DNA of 64,000 bases from Terfezia claveryi (lineage: Eukaryota > Ascomycota > Pezizomycetes > Pezizales > Pezizaceae), in NCBI GenBank assembly GCA_015179025.1, contig WHUX01000024.1, positions 372,001-436,000 on the forward strand, in the 5' to 3' direction. Below, in pieces: positions 38,708-48,749 of this stretch. A model generated the notes under the pieces. It did not search any database. It was not told the origin of the DNA and was given only the letters and a program-made list of their open reading frames with translations. Position numbers and translations under genes: made by a program. Position 1 is the stretch's first letter; every line of letters starts with the position of its first letter.

Positions 38708-38872
38708 CTAGAAATTACCATGCAAATAGCCTAGAAATCATCGCTCAAATCAACCTAGAAATTACCGTGCAAATAAGCCTAGATATCACTGTGCAAATAA
38801 TCCTAGAAATCATGGTTAAAATCAGTCCCGTTTCAGCATGCAAATAAGTCTAGAAATCATCGTGCAAATCAA
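38708..38872 (+). repeat. 24 bp minisatellite, about seven copies
   Basis: Diverged units resembling CCTAGAAATCA then TCGTGCAAATAA repeat from 38708 to 38872. The sixth unit is the most altered. Confidence 0.8.
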
Positions 38873-40230
38873 CAACCAGCTCCCTCTGTCTTAGCTGTCT
38901 GGGTATTCTAATAAATAGTGAGACAAATGCTGTTCATGATATTGCTAATTACAGTTCGACAATTGAGATTTAGCATTGTAGGAAAATTGCTAATGGGTAT
39001 AGTCATCATGTCCATCACAATGATGGAGCTGCGTAGTGTTGTGGAGCCAGAGTGCTAGTGCGGAACAGGATGCACGTGAGCATTAATTTTGTGTACAAAA
39101 AATATTCACAGTGATTTAACGATGAGATTTAATTGTCAGCATTGGGATATCTACATGGCCCAAGGATTTATGCAAGCGTAGTGAGCGCAGCCCCTCGTAT
39201 ACATGTACCGATGAAAGAGTAGAGTAAATACAGCGGTAATTCGAATAAAAGAACCCCCTTCGAATAAAAGAACTCCCCCTAGAATAGGTTTAATGTGTAT
39301 GCATGTATTATAGGTTCAGATATACTCTAGGTGATATTGAGACTAGGATCAACATTGAACTATCAGCAGCGCTGGTACTGATAGATGTAAGTTCATGCAG
39401 ACCCCGGCCCACCCTCGAACATAAGAACCAGTTCTTTAGTTCGAATTACCGCGGTATGGTGACATTTATCCACGCATACAGAGGAAGGAGATTGCTAGCG
39501 GCTCTAGAATTAACCAGTACTATTCGATTTATTTTAGAGTTGCGTGCTATACAGTAACATATAAGGAAACTTCAATATTGAACATTCAAGCACCACACCA
39601 AAATCGGTCTGGGCATGAGAGCAAACATTAACCAGTTTTGAAGGTTGGAAAATGGAATCATATGAAATCATATTCAAATTAATTAGGAATTAGGCCTTGC
39701 TCTTCATTGACTTGACTGGCCAGCATCCTCACCAGAAATGTTGTGAATAACTCTCGCTAGTACCCATGAAGGGTCACGGGAAGTAAGCAACGGCAATTGG
39801 GGATGCAAGAAGGAAACCGGAATTCCGCATTAAGGCAATGGGAAAGGACTGCGAAGGATAAAAGAGCCGGAAAATACGCAGGAAAAACATCTCTTTAGAG
39901 GGAGAGCACTAGGACCGTAAGCATTAAGACTTATAGCGATATCAAGATAGCTCCGTCATTATATGAATATACACACTCTTCCCTCTTCAAGATTCCTCCG
40001 CTCAATAACCTCGTAATCTTACATTAAACTCTATCAAGAATATCCGGCTTCAAATGAATCCAGGATTAAGTCTGGCATTCATCGACCAACCACGCTCACG
40101 ATGGTTGCGTTGTTGTTACTAAGCTGCTTTCCCATGAGAAGTGCCGCTGGCGCTTGCGGAGGCCAAGCAAGCAAATTCAACTACGGCCAGCCATTTCGGC
40201 GACCTAACCAGAAACGCTTCCTCCCTTAGA

Positions 40231-40320
40231 TATATAACTTAGTCTGGTTATATAACTAAGTAGTCTGGTTGGCACAACACCCTCGTAGTATACTAAGGTG
40301 CCAACAAGACTAATACTAAG
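40231..40320. mobile_element. Cluster of three ultra-short insertions
   Basis: Insert 1 is TAGTCTGGT (40240-40248) between exact copies of TATATAACT. Insert 2 is the 28 bp form (40261-40288), flanked by ACTAAG on the left and TATACTAAG on the right. Insert 3 is GTGCCAACAAGACTA (40298-40312), between exact 8 bp copies of ATACTAAG. Inserts 2 and 3 could also be the two ends of one 52 bp unit. Confidence 0.75.
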
Positions 40321-41365
40321 TAAACATTTAATTTATGACTTACTAGTCTGCGTTGCGCCGCAACTCCGGCACAGCCATACCCAGCAGGAAAGTGCTAGTC
40401 ATCCGCTTTTGGATGATCTCAAATACAAGGTATAAAACATTAGCGTAAAGATGGTTTCATCTCATATTATGGGCTACTTTAACAGTTTATAAATTGGAGT
40501 ACATTCAACGCCTCTGTCAACTCGATAAGTAAGTATCTCTAGCCACATTTGTACATACATAGGTAGGCAACGGCTGACCAAATGAGTCGAGCTGTTTGTG
40601 CCACTACGGAAATTGTCTTCAAAAAATATGGGCCACCGCTGAAGGCAATATAGTATCAATTCTGGCCTTCAACGGTGAAAAGTACATGGGTTGGCAGCCG
40701 GGCATGCACACACATATGTGCGGCTCTTCGGATGCACCAACCAGGCCGTGCATCCCTGGAGGATCCATATCGACAAGGCTTCAGATCAAGTCAAAGGTTT
40801 CCACCCATATCCACAAGGCTTCAATTTTCCCAGATCAAATCAAAGAAGTATTCATATATATAAGGATTCATGGTCAATACAGAGAGGGCTGTTGAGCCGC
40901 GAATGTGAATCCTGCATGGATGGCCGCGTGACCTGAAAGAGTCAATTTCTGTGGCATGATATTCATCTGCCAATTGCTAAGAGAGGGTTGTTCCCATGTG
41001 ACTGGTAATGAGAAATCTAATCTCGCCGATGCTAATTGGGTACGGTACCTAAGAGAGGAGGCAAGTCGAGGATCGGTGTGACTCCGTCTGCTGCCATGCT
41101 GGTGACCTGACAAATTGCTCTACCCATGGCATTGGGTCCTGTATTTTTACTGGGATAAATTCACCATGATTGGGCTTCCATCTTGATCTACCTACTTACT
41201 CCTCTCTTTGGCTCTCCTCCTGTTTCCCGATACCTACGCGGATTTCGTGTATGTTGGGCAAGGAGCGAGGCTTGTAGGGTTAGCTGGAGACGTTGGACGT
41301 GTCTAACTTGACTGTGTGCGCGGAGCCTAGTCTTATCGTCCGGTACCCCTCCTCGCTCCGGAGGG

Positions 41366-41373
41366 TATATATA
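41366..41373 (+). promoter_or_regulatory. TATA box of the small gene at 41472
   Basis: TATATATA lies 98 bases before the ATG, followed by a pyrimidine-rich leader. Confidence 0.5.
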
Positions 41374-41471
41374 GTTAAGGGCCTTGGATTGACACAGCAT
41401 TCATCCTAGGAGCTATAGAATCAATATTTCCTGAACCTCAAACCCTTTCTCTGACAACATCCTAAATTATA

Positions 41472-42131
41472 ATGCAGGCGGCTACTGCGCTTCCGTTCGC
41501 TGCTGGAGTGATACTTCTCGCTACGGTGACCCTCAACGCAGCAAATCCGAAGCGGAATAGATCTTCAAAGGTCTCAGAGGCTGGTTATGGCGGATTCGGC
41601 GCTTCAGGGGCGGGTGTTAGGCAAATAAACCATAATAGGGCTACGTCGTTCTCGAGTCAGGAGTTCAGCACTTCGCTTTCCTCTGCCAGACGGTCGCCAA
41701 CATCACACTCCCGTGGCCATAGCTCATCCAGACACACTCGCACACAGTCCATGAACAGAAATATACCTCACATCCCATCCGCAACAACATCTATGGGGGA
41801 CATACTGCATTCCAGAAATCCATCTTCTGGAGGGACAGCACGAAGCTTGGGAATAGGAGCCCAGCACGGGGGGCCTTCTGGAAATTCAAAAAGAGGTATC
41901 TTGACCATGAAATATATAGGAGGAATTATTTGGGCTAACGGGTTCTTAGTACAACGAAAGCCAGGCCATCATCTATCACAATCACTTCCGGAATTTACTT
42001 ATCCAGGTGCGAGCCGGAGTTCCACAGATGCACGGAGGCCGGCACCCTTTAATGCGGCCGGATTTCTTGGGGGCGGGGATCCAAGGTCGGAGAATAGAGA
42101 TCAACGACTACCAGCTACATTATTTAAATGA
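41472..42131 (+). CDS. Small protein of unknown function with an N-terminal hydrophobic segment
   Basis: Not recognised. The frame is open through 219 codons, but an in-frame 54 nt intron is likely at 41896-41949 (donor GTATCT, branch GGCTAACG, acceptor TTCTTAG), giving 201 residues. Residues 6-23 (ALPFAAGVILLATVTLNA) form one hydrophobic stretch, a signal peptide or membrane anchor. The rest is polar and disordered, rich in Ser, Arg, Gly, Pro and His, ending RLPATLFK. A TATA box stands about 100 bp upstream. It is one of two intact genes in the repeat-rich half, so it may be lineage-specific. Splicing is inferred. Confidence 0.6.
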   Translation: MQAATALPFAAGVILLATVTLNAANPKRNRSSKVSEAGYGGFGASGAGVRQINHNRATSFSSQEFSTSLSSARRSPTSHSRGHSSSRHTRTQSMNRNIPHIPSATTSMGDILHSRNPSSGGTARSLGIGAQHGGPSGNSKRGILTMKYIGGIIWANGFLVQRKPGHHLSQSLPEFTYPGASRSSTDARRPAPFNAAGFLGGGDPRSENRDQRLPATLFK

Positions 42132-42615
42132 GGGGATTAGAGAGGGATGCGGGCGTCGGAGTTCTGTGTTATACCTGTGCGGTGGCGGTGTCATAGATTT
42201 CGATTTGGTTTGACTGTTAGCGGTGACGACGTCGACGATGAATGACTGACGACCTTTTTGTTTTTTCCTCTTTTTTTTTCAATTACCTTCTTGCTGTGAT
42301 AAAGCATATATTGGTAAGCATATATTGGCTGCTTTATTTCCTTCCTTTTGTAAGGTGCTTGTACATGTTACAATTCTAGTACTAGGAAATGGACTGAATT
42401 TTGATATCTGGCGTCGGATATATTTTCTTATTTGAATCTTATGGGGCGTGTTTGGGCTCAGCACTGGTCAGGAGACTGTGCTTGCTGATTTCAGTCTGAA
42501 CCTTGTCGGAAACCGCTGGGAGCATAGACAAAGAAACTTGAATAGCTATGTAATCCCCTCCACACAGGCTACCATGTGGATTTAACGTTATACATGAACA
42601 CGATTAATATATTTA

Positions 42616-42627
42616 TAGTCTGGTTGG
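42616..42627 (+). mobile_element. Solitary family end, 12 bp
   Basis: TAGTCTGGTTGG; no duplication seen in the flanks. Confidence 0.4.
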
Positions 42628-42750
42628 GCATCTGATCTCATGCCTAGGCCTCACACCATTGGGGAGCTCAGATACGGGAACAGTATATGGGTTCACGGAG
42701 CACAAACTTCAAAGAGTGCTTCTCTGCTCCGCATGAACACTTCAGTTATA

Positions 42751-42805
42751 GAGAGGGGCTAGTCTGGTTGGCGAGGTCGTTGTGCCAACCAGACTAGAGA
42801 GGGGC
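42751..42805. mobile_element. Two-ended ultra-short element, 37 bp, with perfect 9 bp duplication
   Basis: GAGAGGGGC (42751-42759), then TAGTCTGGTTGGC, a 9-base centre, GTGCCAACCAGACTA (ending 42796), then GAGAGGGGC (42797-42805). Both terminal inverted repeats and both duplications are present, so it is a complete non-autonomous unit of only 37 bp. Confidence 0.88.
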
Positions 42806-43499
42806 ACGGGTTCCACCACCTGGGGATCAGGTGACCCCATCTCCTCCATTGCTTAGGCTAGCTTCTCCCTTGCATAGTTAAGTAATTCCATAAGTATGGA
42901 GTGTTGCCGCTTGAAAAGTCTAATATTAAAGCCTTCCAGGGTAATCTTCTCGAGGGGGACAACCCATCTATGGCGTGGCCTGTTGAATACACGCTCAACC
43001 TCTTCTTTTCCTCATAAGACGTATACATAGTTACATATGCTATCGGTTACATTGTACTTTAAAAGTCTGGAAACACCATAAGGAATAGGTGAATGTCTTA
43101 ACTTTCGTCGAATTCAAAGCAGCTAGGCATACGGAACATACTTAGTACGTACACAGCCGAACTTTGTTGTTTCATCCTCAACTGCATATATATCCTCCCT
43201 TATTATTAGAATCGGCTGAGAAATTATGGTCGACTATTTCTACGCGAGAAGTCGCCAATGTCTTCCATATTAATAGTTTCCCAAGATCACACCGTATCTT
43301 CCATTACTAGACACAAAATATGTTCGACAAGGGATGAGAGATTGGCAACCACCCGGAGTTCCCAATAATTTGCTCTAGGTAATGAGACAGAACCAAATTG
43401 AATAGATGGCACCGAGATATATAAACTACCAAGGGTTGGAATTGTCACACGGCTGAACTCATTTGTGAGCATTGGGCTGCTGTTGGTTTTCTATACCTT

Positions 43500-44240
43500 C
43501 TACAATCTGTTTTCAACTACATTAGGTCCTTTATATGACCAAGTTCCTTCTCAGGCTGCGCGAATCGAGGTTCCAAATCCCTACGCTCAACTCTCGAATT
43601 CCTAAGCTCATCTTTAGCCTCATTGAACTGTTTGATCAGGATATCAAAGATCTCTTCCGAATGCTCGTATTTCTCCAGCCTCCTTGAACTTGTCCTCCAG
43701 CTCCTTGATCCGTAGCCGATCTATACTACGGTTATTCTTTTCCACCTACTTCCGGCCTGCAACTAAACGGGTATCGACTGGTCTTCTTCTTGAACATCCA
43801 GCAAACTCTGCTAAGAAGTCATCAAACTTCTTTATCTTTGCCTTCATAGTTGGTATCTTTCCTGTCTTGCCATCATTCCTTGCTATCTCCTGCCATACTA
43901 TCTTCAGAAATGGCTAGCTGTTCTCTTGACAGCACCTTTTTCTTCTCTAACTATTCGACCTTCTCGTTCACCTCATCAACTTCCCCTCTCAGCCTTTCCC
44001 GCTCTTCACGACAAATTTCAAGCATCTCGGAAATAACCGACATTCCAAAATGCCACTCGCAATCATTCTCCCCCATTATTTCATCCAGAATTACCTTCTA
44101 CACCGCGGTATCTCAGCATTCTTACAAAATGGTCTGATAGGAATTCCCCGACCCTCATCCAATCATCCAAATTCATATTCTCTTTCTTCTCACGCTGACA
44201 CAATATACAGTTCCTTGAGGAGGTGTCTTCCCAGTCTCTT
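43500..44240 (-). pseudogene. Broken coiled-coil protein relic
   Basis: The minus strand keeps protein-like pieces in order but in shifting frames: CILCQREKKENMNLDDWM, FLSDHFVRMLRYRGVEG, VILDEIMGENDCEWHFGM, ISEMLEICREERERLRGEV, DEVNEKVE-stop-LEKKKV, IKKFDDFLAEFAGCSRRRP, RLRIKELEDKFKEAGE and ILIKQFNEAKDELRNS. The family is not recognised. The CxxC near the start and heptad-like Leu/Glu pattern would suit a transposon gag-like protein, or a host coiled-coil gene. Confidence 0.55.
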
Positions 44241-44449
44241 GTGGTCCAACCTTTAGCCAGCCAATCTATTTCAACGCAGCTTAAATTGCCATTGAATGAG
44301 TCAAGTCAACTACTTTCGAAAACTTCATGTAAAAGAAAGTATTCACTCCTCTAAATAGGACGCGCTCGTCTTCCTGAAGCTCGCAAAGGACTCTGGGGGG
44401 AGCATTCCGCCGTTCGTGAGCGCGTGGGTGCTTTGTACCTTAGACAGCC

Positions 44450-44580
44450 TCGGACCTGGCGGATTAACTCGCCTTGTCCTTGAATCCACCCGGGTTCCCG
44501 GGTGGCTCATCATGGACCCCCAATCGGGTCCGCATATGAGTAACTGAATATTTTTTTTTTCCATTAAATAAATTAAAAAA
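44450..44580 (+). mobile_element. LINE 3' tail, 5'-truncated copy
   Basis: Same 3' UTR as the LINE at 47617-48331: CCTGGCGGATTAACTCGCC, a CCACCCGGG/CCCGGGTGG hairpin (44486-44505), a CTCAT..GACCC/GGGTC..ATGAG stem (44506-44540), then an A-rich end. Confidence 0.7.
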
Positions 44581-44643
44581 AAGCCTACCTCTCATTTTTT
44601 TTTTTTATACATAAGGGCACCATGAGGAGAAGCCTACCTCTCA
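44581..44643 (-). mobile_element. Extremely truncated LINE tail, 35 bp, with 14 bp duplication
   Basis: AAGCCTACCTCTCA occurs at 44581-44594 and again at 44630-44643. Between them the minus strand reads CTCCTCATGGTGCCC, a short stretch and a poly(A) of twelve, i.e. the very end of the same LINE 3' UTR. Confidence 0.7.
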
Positions 44644-44761
44644 ACCCAACCCAATAGCAGTTGACAAGTTCCTCCTCCCGGCTTCCATGGTGCCATCGAC
44701 GAACACTTTTGTCCTTGGCGCTCCATGAGAAATATTTCGTCCTGAGGCTAACCACGGCGGT

Positions 44762-45299
44762 CTAACAATTTATACGAAGTCCTGGGGGTTGCTTGGGTAC
44801 AATGCCCAAATAGCTGCAGCGTTTGTCGTTCAAAGCTATTCTCTGAACCAGTGGATTGCTGTTGGTTTCCTTGAACTGGTTTTGCCCTTTCTGTCTTGCA
44901 GTAATATATTCATTTATTTTCCGTGCAGTATCGTCGTAGGTTTGTTCTTTTGTCCTAACGTTCTCTACTGTGCTTGCATAGAAGGTGGGGAGTGACATGA
45001 GTAGGAATTCGTTTTTAACCTGCTCACACCTGGAAAATGCCAGTAATCCCTGTGTCCTTGGTGAGATCTGCTCGAGCAATAATACCTGAGAAGGTGTTAG
45101 TACTCATTCCTGAATACGACATCACAATGACCATCACTGTTTCTGAGGAGGCTGTTGCAGACTTGATGCTCCTCAATGAAATTTTGACGATGGCAAAGAA
45201 AAGGGACTGCTGGTAGGCGGGTTTGGCGAGGTTGCCCGGCGAGAGGCAAAAGAGATTTATGACGGTACTTACGTTTTCAATAGAAGTTGAATAGCTCAA
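44762..45299 (-). pseudogene. Possible copia-type gag fragment
   Basis: The minus strand encodes KNEFLLMSLPTFYASTVENV and YDDTARKINEYITARQKG, resembling the gag polypeptide of copia elements (UBN2-type). The preceding part, NTFSGIIARADLTKDTGITG, is in another frame. No protease, integrase or RT is nearby, so it is an isolated relic. Family assignment is by resemblance only. Confidence 0.45.
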
Positions 45300-45369
45300 T
45301 GGCTTTCAGAAAAAGAAAAAAGAAAAAAAAAAAGAAAGTCAGGAAGGAGAAGTGGAAGATGACTGTTGA

Positions 45370-45585
45370 AGAGAAGCAAGACCGAAACTTCTCCTGAGGG
45401 TCCGGCTGAATCCGGCAAGTGTAGAACCTATTTGGAGGGTGTATGCTTCACATTCCGGAGAAATCACGGATCTCTGGCCCGGCGATGAGAACCTTAGCAG
45501 GGTTGTGATTTGGAGATTGGAAGCTGGGACCGACAAAACAGGGGAGATTATCGCTATTGAGGTTCCTGCATGGAGAGTGTTCTGA
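45370..45585 (+). pseudogene. Unrecognised coding relic
   Basis: An open stretch of 71 codons between stops, without ATG, reads like real protein: PIWRVYASHSGEITDLWPG, ENLSRVVIWRLEAG, IIAIEVPAWRVF. It may be the last exon of a lost gene. Family unknown. Confidence 0.35.
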
Positions 45586-46440
45586 GAAACGGAATACAGC
45601 CAGCCTCAAAAGTTTTCAGGCTTACCGGTAGGGTTAGTTAGGTTGCCGCTGGGAACTATTTAAGTAGTTAGGTCGGCAGCTACATATTGCGTTTAACTTA
45701 CATATATAAAATCCGGTCATTTTCTGCCCGAGACTACGGTTAAGATTTGCCCGCTTTTTGGAGATGTGCAATTCTCCCTAGTTCTAAGTTTCGATGCACT
45801 TCCTTCAGGATTTTGCTAATAGGGTCTGGGAAGTCTTGTTGCTTGGGCACTCTTTACCGCTGCCCCAACCAGACTATGCCCCTACATAGTCTCATTACAC
45901 TATGGTGGCACGTCTAGGTAATAACCTTCGTTAACCAGCACCTCAAGTGGTGCCCTAGCCATGCCTACAGTACCGTAGAAACTCTTAAGACTGTATAGGC
46001 CGGTGAGAAAGTACTTACCTGAATATAAGATCCTAATCGAGGCTCGCAAGTTGATACCCAGTCAAGGCACTGTACATAGAAGACTGTATGTTAAAGCTCA
46101 CGGCATACAGTGGCCTCAAATCGAGATAAAGAAGGTGTAGTGTGGGATTAGAGTTGCTATCGGTGGTTCTGAGGACGTCGGGACGATGAGAATCAATGTC
46201 CCAGATCGATTCCGAGCGTACTGGAGGGCTTGCAAACCCAATCTCGAGTTATTTTGGGGAGGAAATCGTCGATTAGCTTTATACCCTGTATATCAGACCG
46301 TATCTGTGAATAAGACTGTATCTCCTTCCCTCTAAAACGACCACTTGGTTCCAAGCCTAAGACTACCAATAATATGGTCCCGGGCACGACACACAACATA
46401 TCGTCTCCTCCTGCCGGGACTACAACACACACAGGGCAAG
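45586..46440. other. Intergenic with one short insertion
   Basis: No gene supported; the short insertion is at 45867. Confidence 0.45.
45861..45882 (-). mobile_element. Ultra-short insertion, 10 bp, with 6 bp duplication
   Basis: AACCAGACTA (45867-45876) between two copies of TGCCCC (45861-45866 and 45877-45882). Confidence 0.5.
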
Positions 46441-47010
46441 TATCATGGACTGGGAGGACCTGGACCGCCCTATCTGGACCCGGGAGGAGGATGGAGAGGA
46501 TGTGGGAAGCCGTCGAGGCCTTTTTCACCTTCGTGCCGTCAACTCGCTGGGAGAAGCGTCGGATAAGCGTCCTTTTTCTTCTTACTTCTTACTTTTCAGT
46601 TCTTACAGTTTTCTCATGACGTCTCGGTTTCAATTCATTCTTACCGTATGGTACATGAGTTTGTTCAAATTGAGTTTTCCACTCTCCCTCGGGGTCATCT
46701 GGTAAATGCTGGTAATGACAGCACAGAAGCTCCGATCCTTTTGAGCATTGCGCTGGTTTGGTTTGGATTTCTATGATATCTGGGTCACATCTTTTGTCTG
46801 CCAATGGGCCCTTGAGGTTATCGCCTCTTCCGTATATTTGCTTTTGCCAGTTTGGCACTCGAGTTTGTGTTGCGGTATACCGTATAGGCGTTGGACCTGG
46901 CAGATTAACTTGACTTTTCCTGAATCCTCCTGGGTTTCCGGGTGGCCCATCATGGCCCCCTTAATGGGACCGCATATGAGTAATAAGTATGTAAGAAAAA
47001 AAAGAAAAAA
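46441..47010 (+). mobile_element. Decayed LINE 3' end
   Basis: WEDLDRPIWTREEDGEDV, then after a frameshift WEAVEAFF, parallels WENLDKAEWRKEEGESYEATEAFF of the copy at 47617-48331. The family 3' UTR follows at 46891-47010 with an A-rich tail. The middle (46570-46880) is not recognisable and may hold another insertion. Confidence 0.55.
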
Positions 47011-47043
47011 TTACCGATAATACACAACCCTTGTTCAAGAGTG

Positions 47044-47110
47044 TCCACCGGGTGCTCATCATGGTCCCCTACTGGGATCGCATATGAGTACTGGGTATTT
47101 AATAAAAAGG
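47044..47110 (+). mobile_element. LINE 3' tail fragment
   Basis: Starts inside the first hairpin (CCACCGGGTG) and keeps the CTCATCATGG..GCATATGAG stem, ending A-rich. It follows the tail of the previous copy directly. Confidence 0.55.
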
Positions 47111-47114
47111 AATT

Positions 47115-47147
47115 TGGTCAAGAGTGCCAACCAGACCTGGGTGAAGA
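47115..47147 (-). mobile_element. Ultra-short insertion, 15 bp, decayed duplication
   Basis: GTGCCAACCAGACCT (47124-47138) between TGGTCAAGA and GGGTGAAGA, a 7/9 match. Confidence 0.5.
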
Positions 47148-47530
47148 TAGGTTAAACGGCAGTAGGGGGCCTCGGAAGGTGTACCAAGCCTCAGCTTTCA
47201 GAGGAAGGGGTGGCTCATAACTCTTTTGTCAGTTTTGTAACCCCTGTCAGAACCAGCTGGCCGGGAGTTGCGTGAAAATTTCGCTCCTACAGTCCCCTGA
47301 CAGCGAGGATGTTCCTTCCTAGAGGTAGTTATATCTGGATCGCCTGTGGCGGGTCAATGCATGGTATCGATAATTCCGAGTGGTGTGCGTGAGGCTGTGA
47401 TGTGAGTGATTGTCCATGACACTGATACGGGTGGGGATTCTCGTGTGGTGTGTTGTAGAGGGACCCGGCAGAGTTCCCTGACCAATATTGAACTTCCGGC
47501 TATGGGATGAAGTTTAAGTGGACGAGAAAG

Positions 47531-47558
47531 TAGTCTGGTTAGTACAACTCCGCCCACA
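47531..47558 (+). mobile_element. Diverged 28 bp family member
   Basis: TAGTCTGGTTAGTACAAC followed by TCCGCCCACA aligns end to end with the 28 bp form. No duplication is visible. Confidence 0.4.
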
Positions 47559-47579
47559 GGTCTAAGAGGGAGATAGGGT

Positions 47580-47608
47580 GCTTTGCCCTAGTCTAGTTGG
47601 CTTTGCCC
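47580..47608 (+). mobile_element. Ultra-short insertion, 11 bp, with perfect 9 bp duplication
   Basis: TAGTCTAGTTG (47589-47599) between exact copies of GCTTTGCCC (47580-47588 and 47600-47608). Its right copy overlaps the left target duplication of the adjoining LINE. Confidence 0.75.
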
Positions 47609-48342
47609 TTTGGTGCCGGCATACACTTGGCTGCGCGGCCCTCATAAGAGCTGGCTATTCCATCTCGTATCGGCAAGGCGGCCTCCAAGGAATGCGTATG
47701 TGGAGCCCCAATGGAGACAGGAGACCATATCGCCTTCGAGTGTCTGCGATTCAGACGCATCAGGGCGGATCTGCTAGGGGAAAGAAGGAGCTGGGAGAAC
47801 TAGACAAGGCGGAATGGAGAAAGGAGGAGGGGGAGTCCTATGAGGCAACGGAGGCCTTCTTCAAGGCAATCTATCACGAGATCGCTTAAATCACAATATC
47901 CACTAATCACCCCAGTAATCAGCCGGGCTTTTCATTCTTCACGACTTTCATTACTTCTCACTTTCCACGAGCTCACTTAAGTCTCCGGCTATTTCGCAAG
48001 GCACCAAGTCGTTTCCGCATTTTTCACGAGTCTCATTATCCCGCACTAGTCATCAGTTTTTCACCTTTCACGAGTTTGATTACTTCTCACTTTTCACGAG
48101 TTCAGCCTTAGGTCGAGGCCCAGTCAGGCCCCTCGGGTCATCGGCTCGTCCGTTAATGACAGCATGGACCTCGTCCCTTTCTTTAGCTATTTAGATTTAG
48201 CTCGCACGGGTCTGGCAGATTAACTTGCCTTACCCCTGAATCCACCCGGGTTCCTGGGTGGCTCCTCATGGCACCCCTAACGGGGCCGCATAGGAGTAAC
48301 AAGTATTTTTTAAAAAAATAAAAAAAAAAACCCCTTTGGTGC
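47606..48342 (+). mobile_element. 5'-truncated Tad1-like LINE, with poly(A) and 11 bp duplication
   Basis: The insertion 47617-48331 is bounded by CCCTTTGGTGC on both sides (47606-47616 and 48332-48342). It encodes the end of a LINE reverse transcriptase: RIGKAASKECVCGAPMETGD, then HIAFECLRF, a C-x-C..H..C zinc knuckle. The frame is broken by a stop at 47645 and a one-base loss near 47802, after which LDKAEWRKEEGESYEATEAF continues to a stop at 47889. A 3' UTR with two hairpins and an A-rich tail (48311-48330) follows. It is non-functional. Confidence 0.8.
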
Positions 48343-48435
48343 GAAATTGCAAAGAGATGACAGGGAATGGAACGAGTGGTGAGGAAAGGATGTGAAGGTG
48401 CCGGTCATATCCAGACTAGCCAAGTGGCGGTTACT

Positions 48436-48467
48436 GGGGCCTTCTAGTCTGGTTGGCAGGGGCCTTC
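48436..48467 (+). mobile_element. Ultra-short insertion, 14 bp, with perfect 9 bp duplication
   Basis: TAGTCTGGTTGGCA (48445-48458) between exact copies of GGGGCCTTC (48436-48444 and 48459-48467). Confidence 0.82.
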
Positions 48468-48476
48468 CAACGTTAA

Positions 48477-48749
48477 TACCGTAATCTGCACTCAAAAAAA
48501 AACCATACATATCGCCAAGCCCCCGCCTCGGACAACGATATAAACCTCCACCGCGTCGGGATTACCACTACCACCACCGCTGCGGTACCACTGAACCTAT
48601 CATTGCCCTTCAAGCACTCTGGCATATGTAAGGATGTAGTTGGCGATGAGATTTACCTCGAGGAGGTACCTGCACATTGCAGGTTGGTGCTTCGGCTCCC
48701 TTCACTTGTTGAGATGATTATGAAGGGTCTAAGAAAACTTCAGTTGTAG
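48477..48749 (+). pseudogene. Unrecognised coding-like stretch
   Basis: 90 codons between stops without a usable ATG; the second half reads like a folded protein: AAVPLNLSLPFKHSG, ICKDVVGDEIYLEEVPAHC, LVLRLPSLVEMIMKGLRKL. Family unknown; possibly an exon remnant. Confidence 0.3.

Larger units (their letters stand above)
38873..41471. other. Intergenic with an insertion hotspot
   Basis: No gene is supported. It contains the cluster of short insertions at 40231-40320 and, at its end, the promoter of the small gene at 41472. Confidence 0.5.
42132..43499. other. Intergenic with short insertions
   Basis: No gene. A 12-base family end without duplication lies at 42616-42627 and the two-ended 37 bp unit at 42760-42796. 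Confidence 0.5.
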
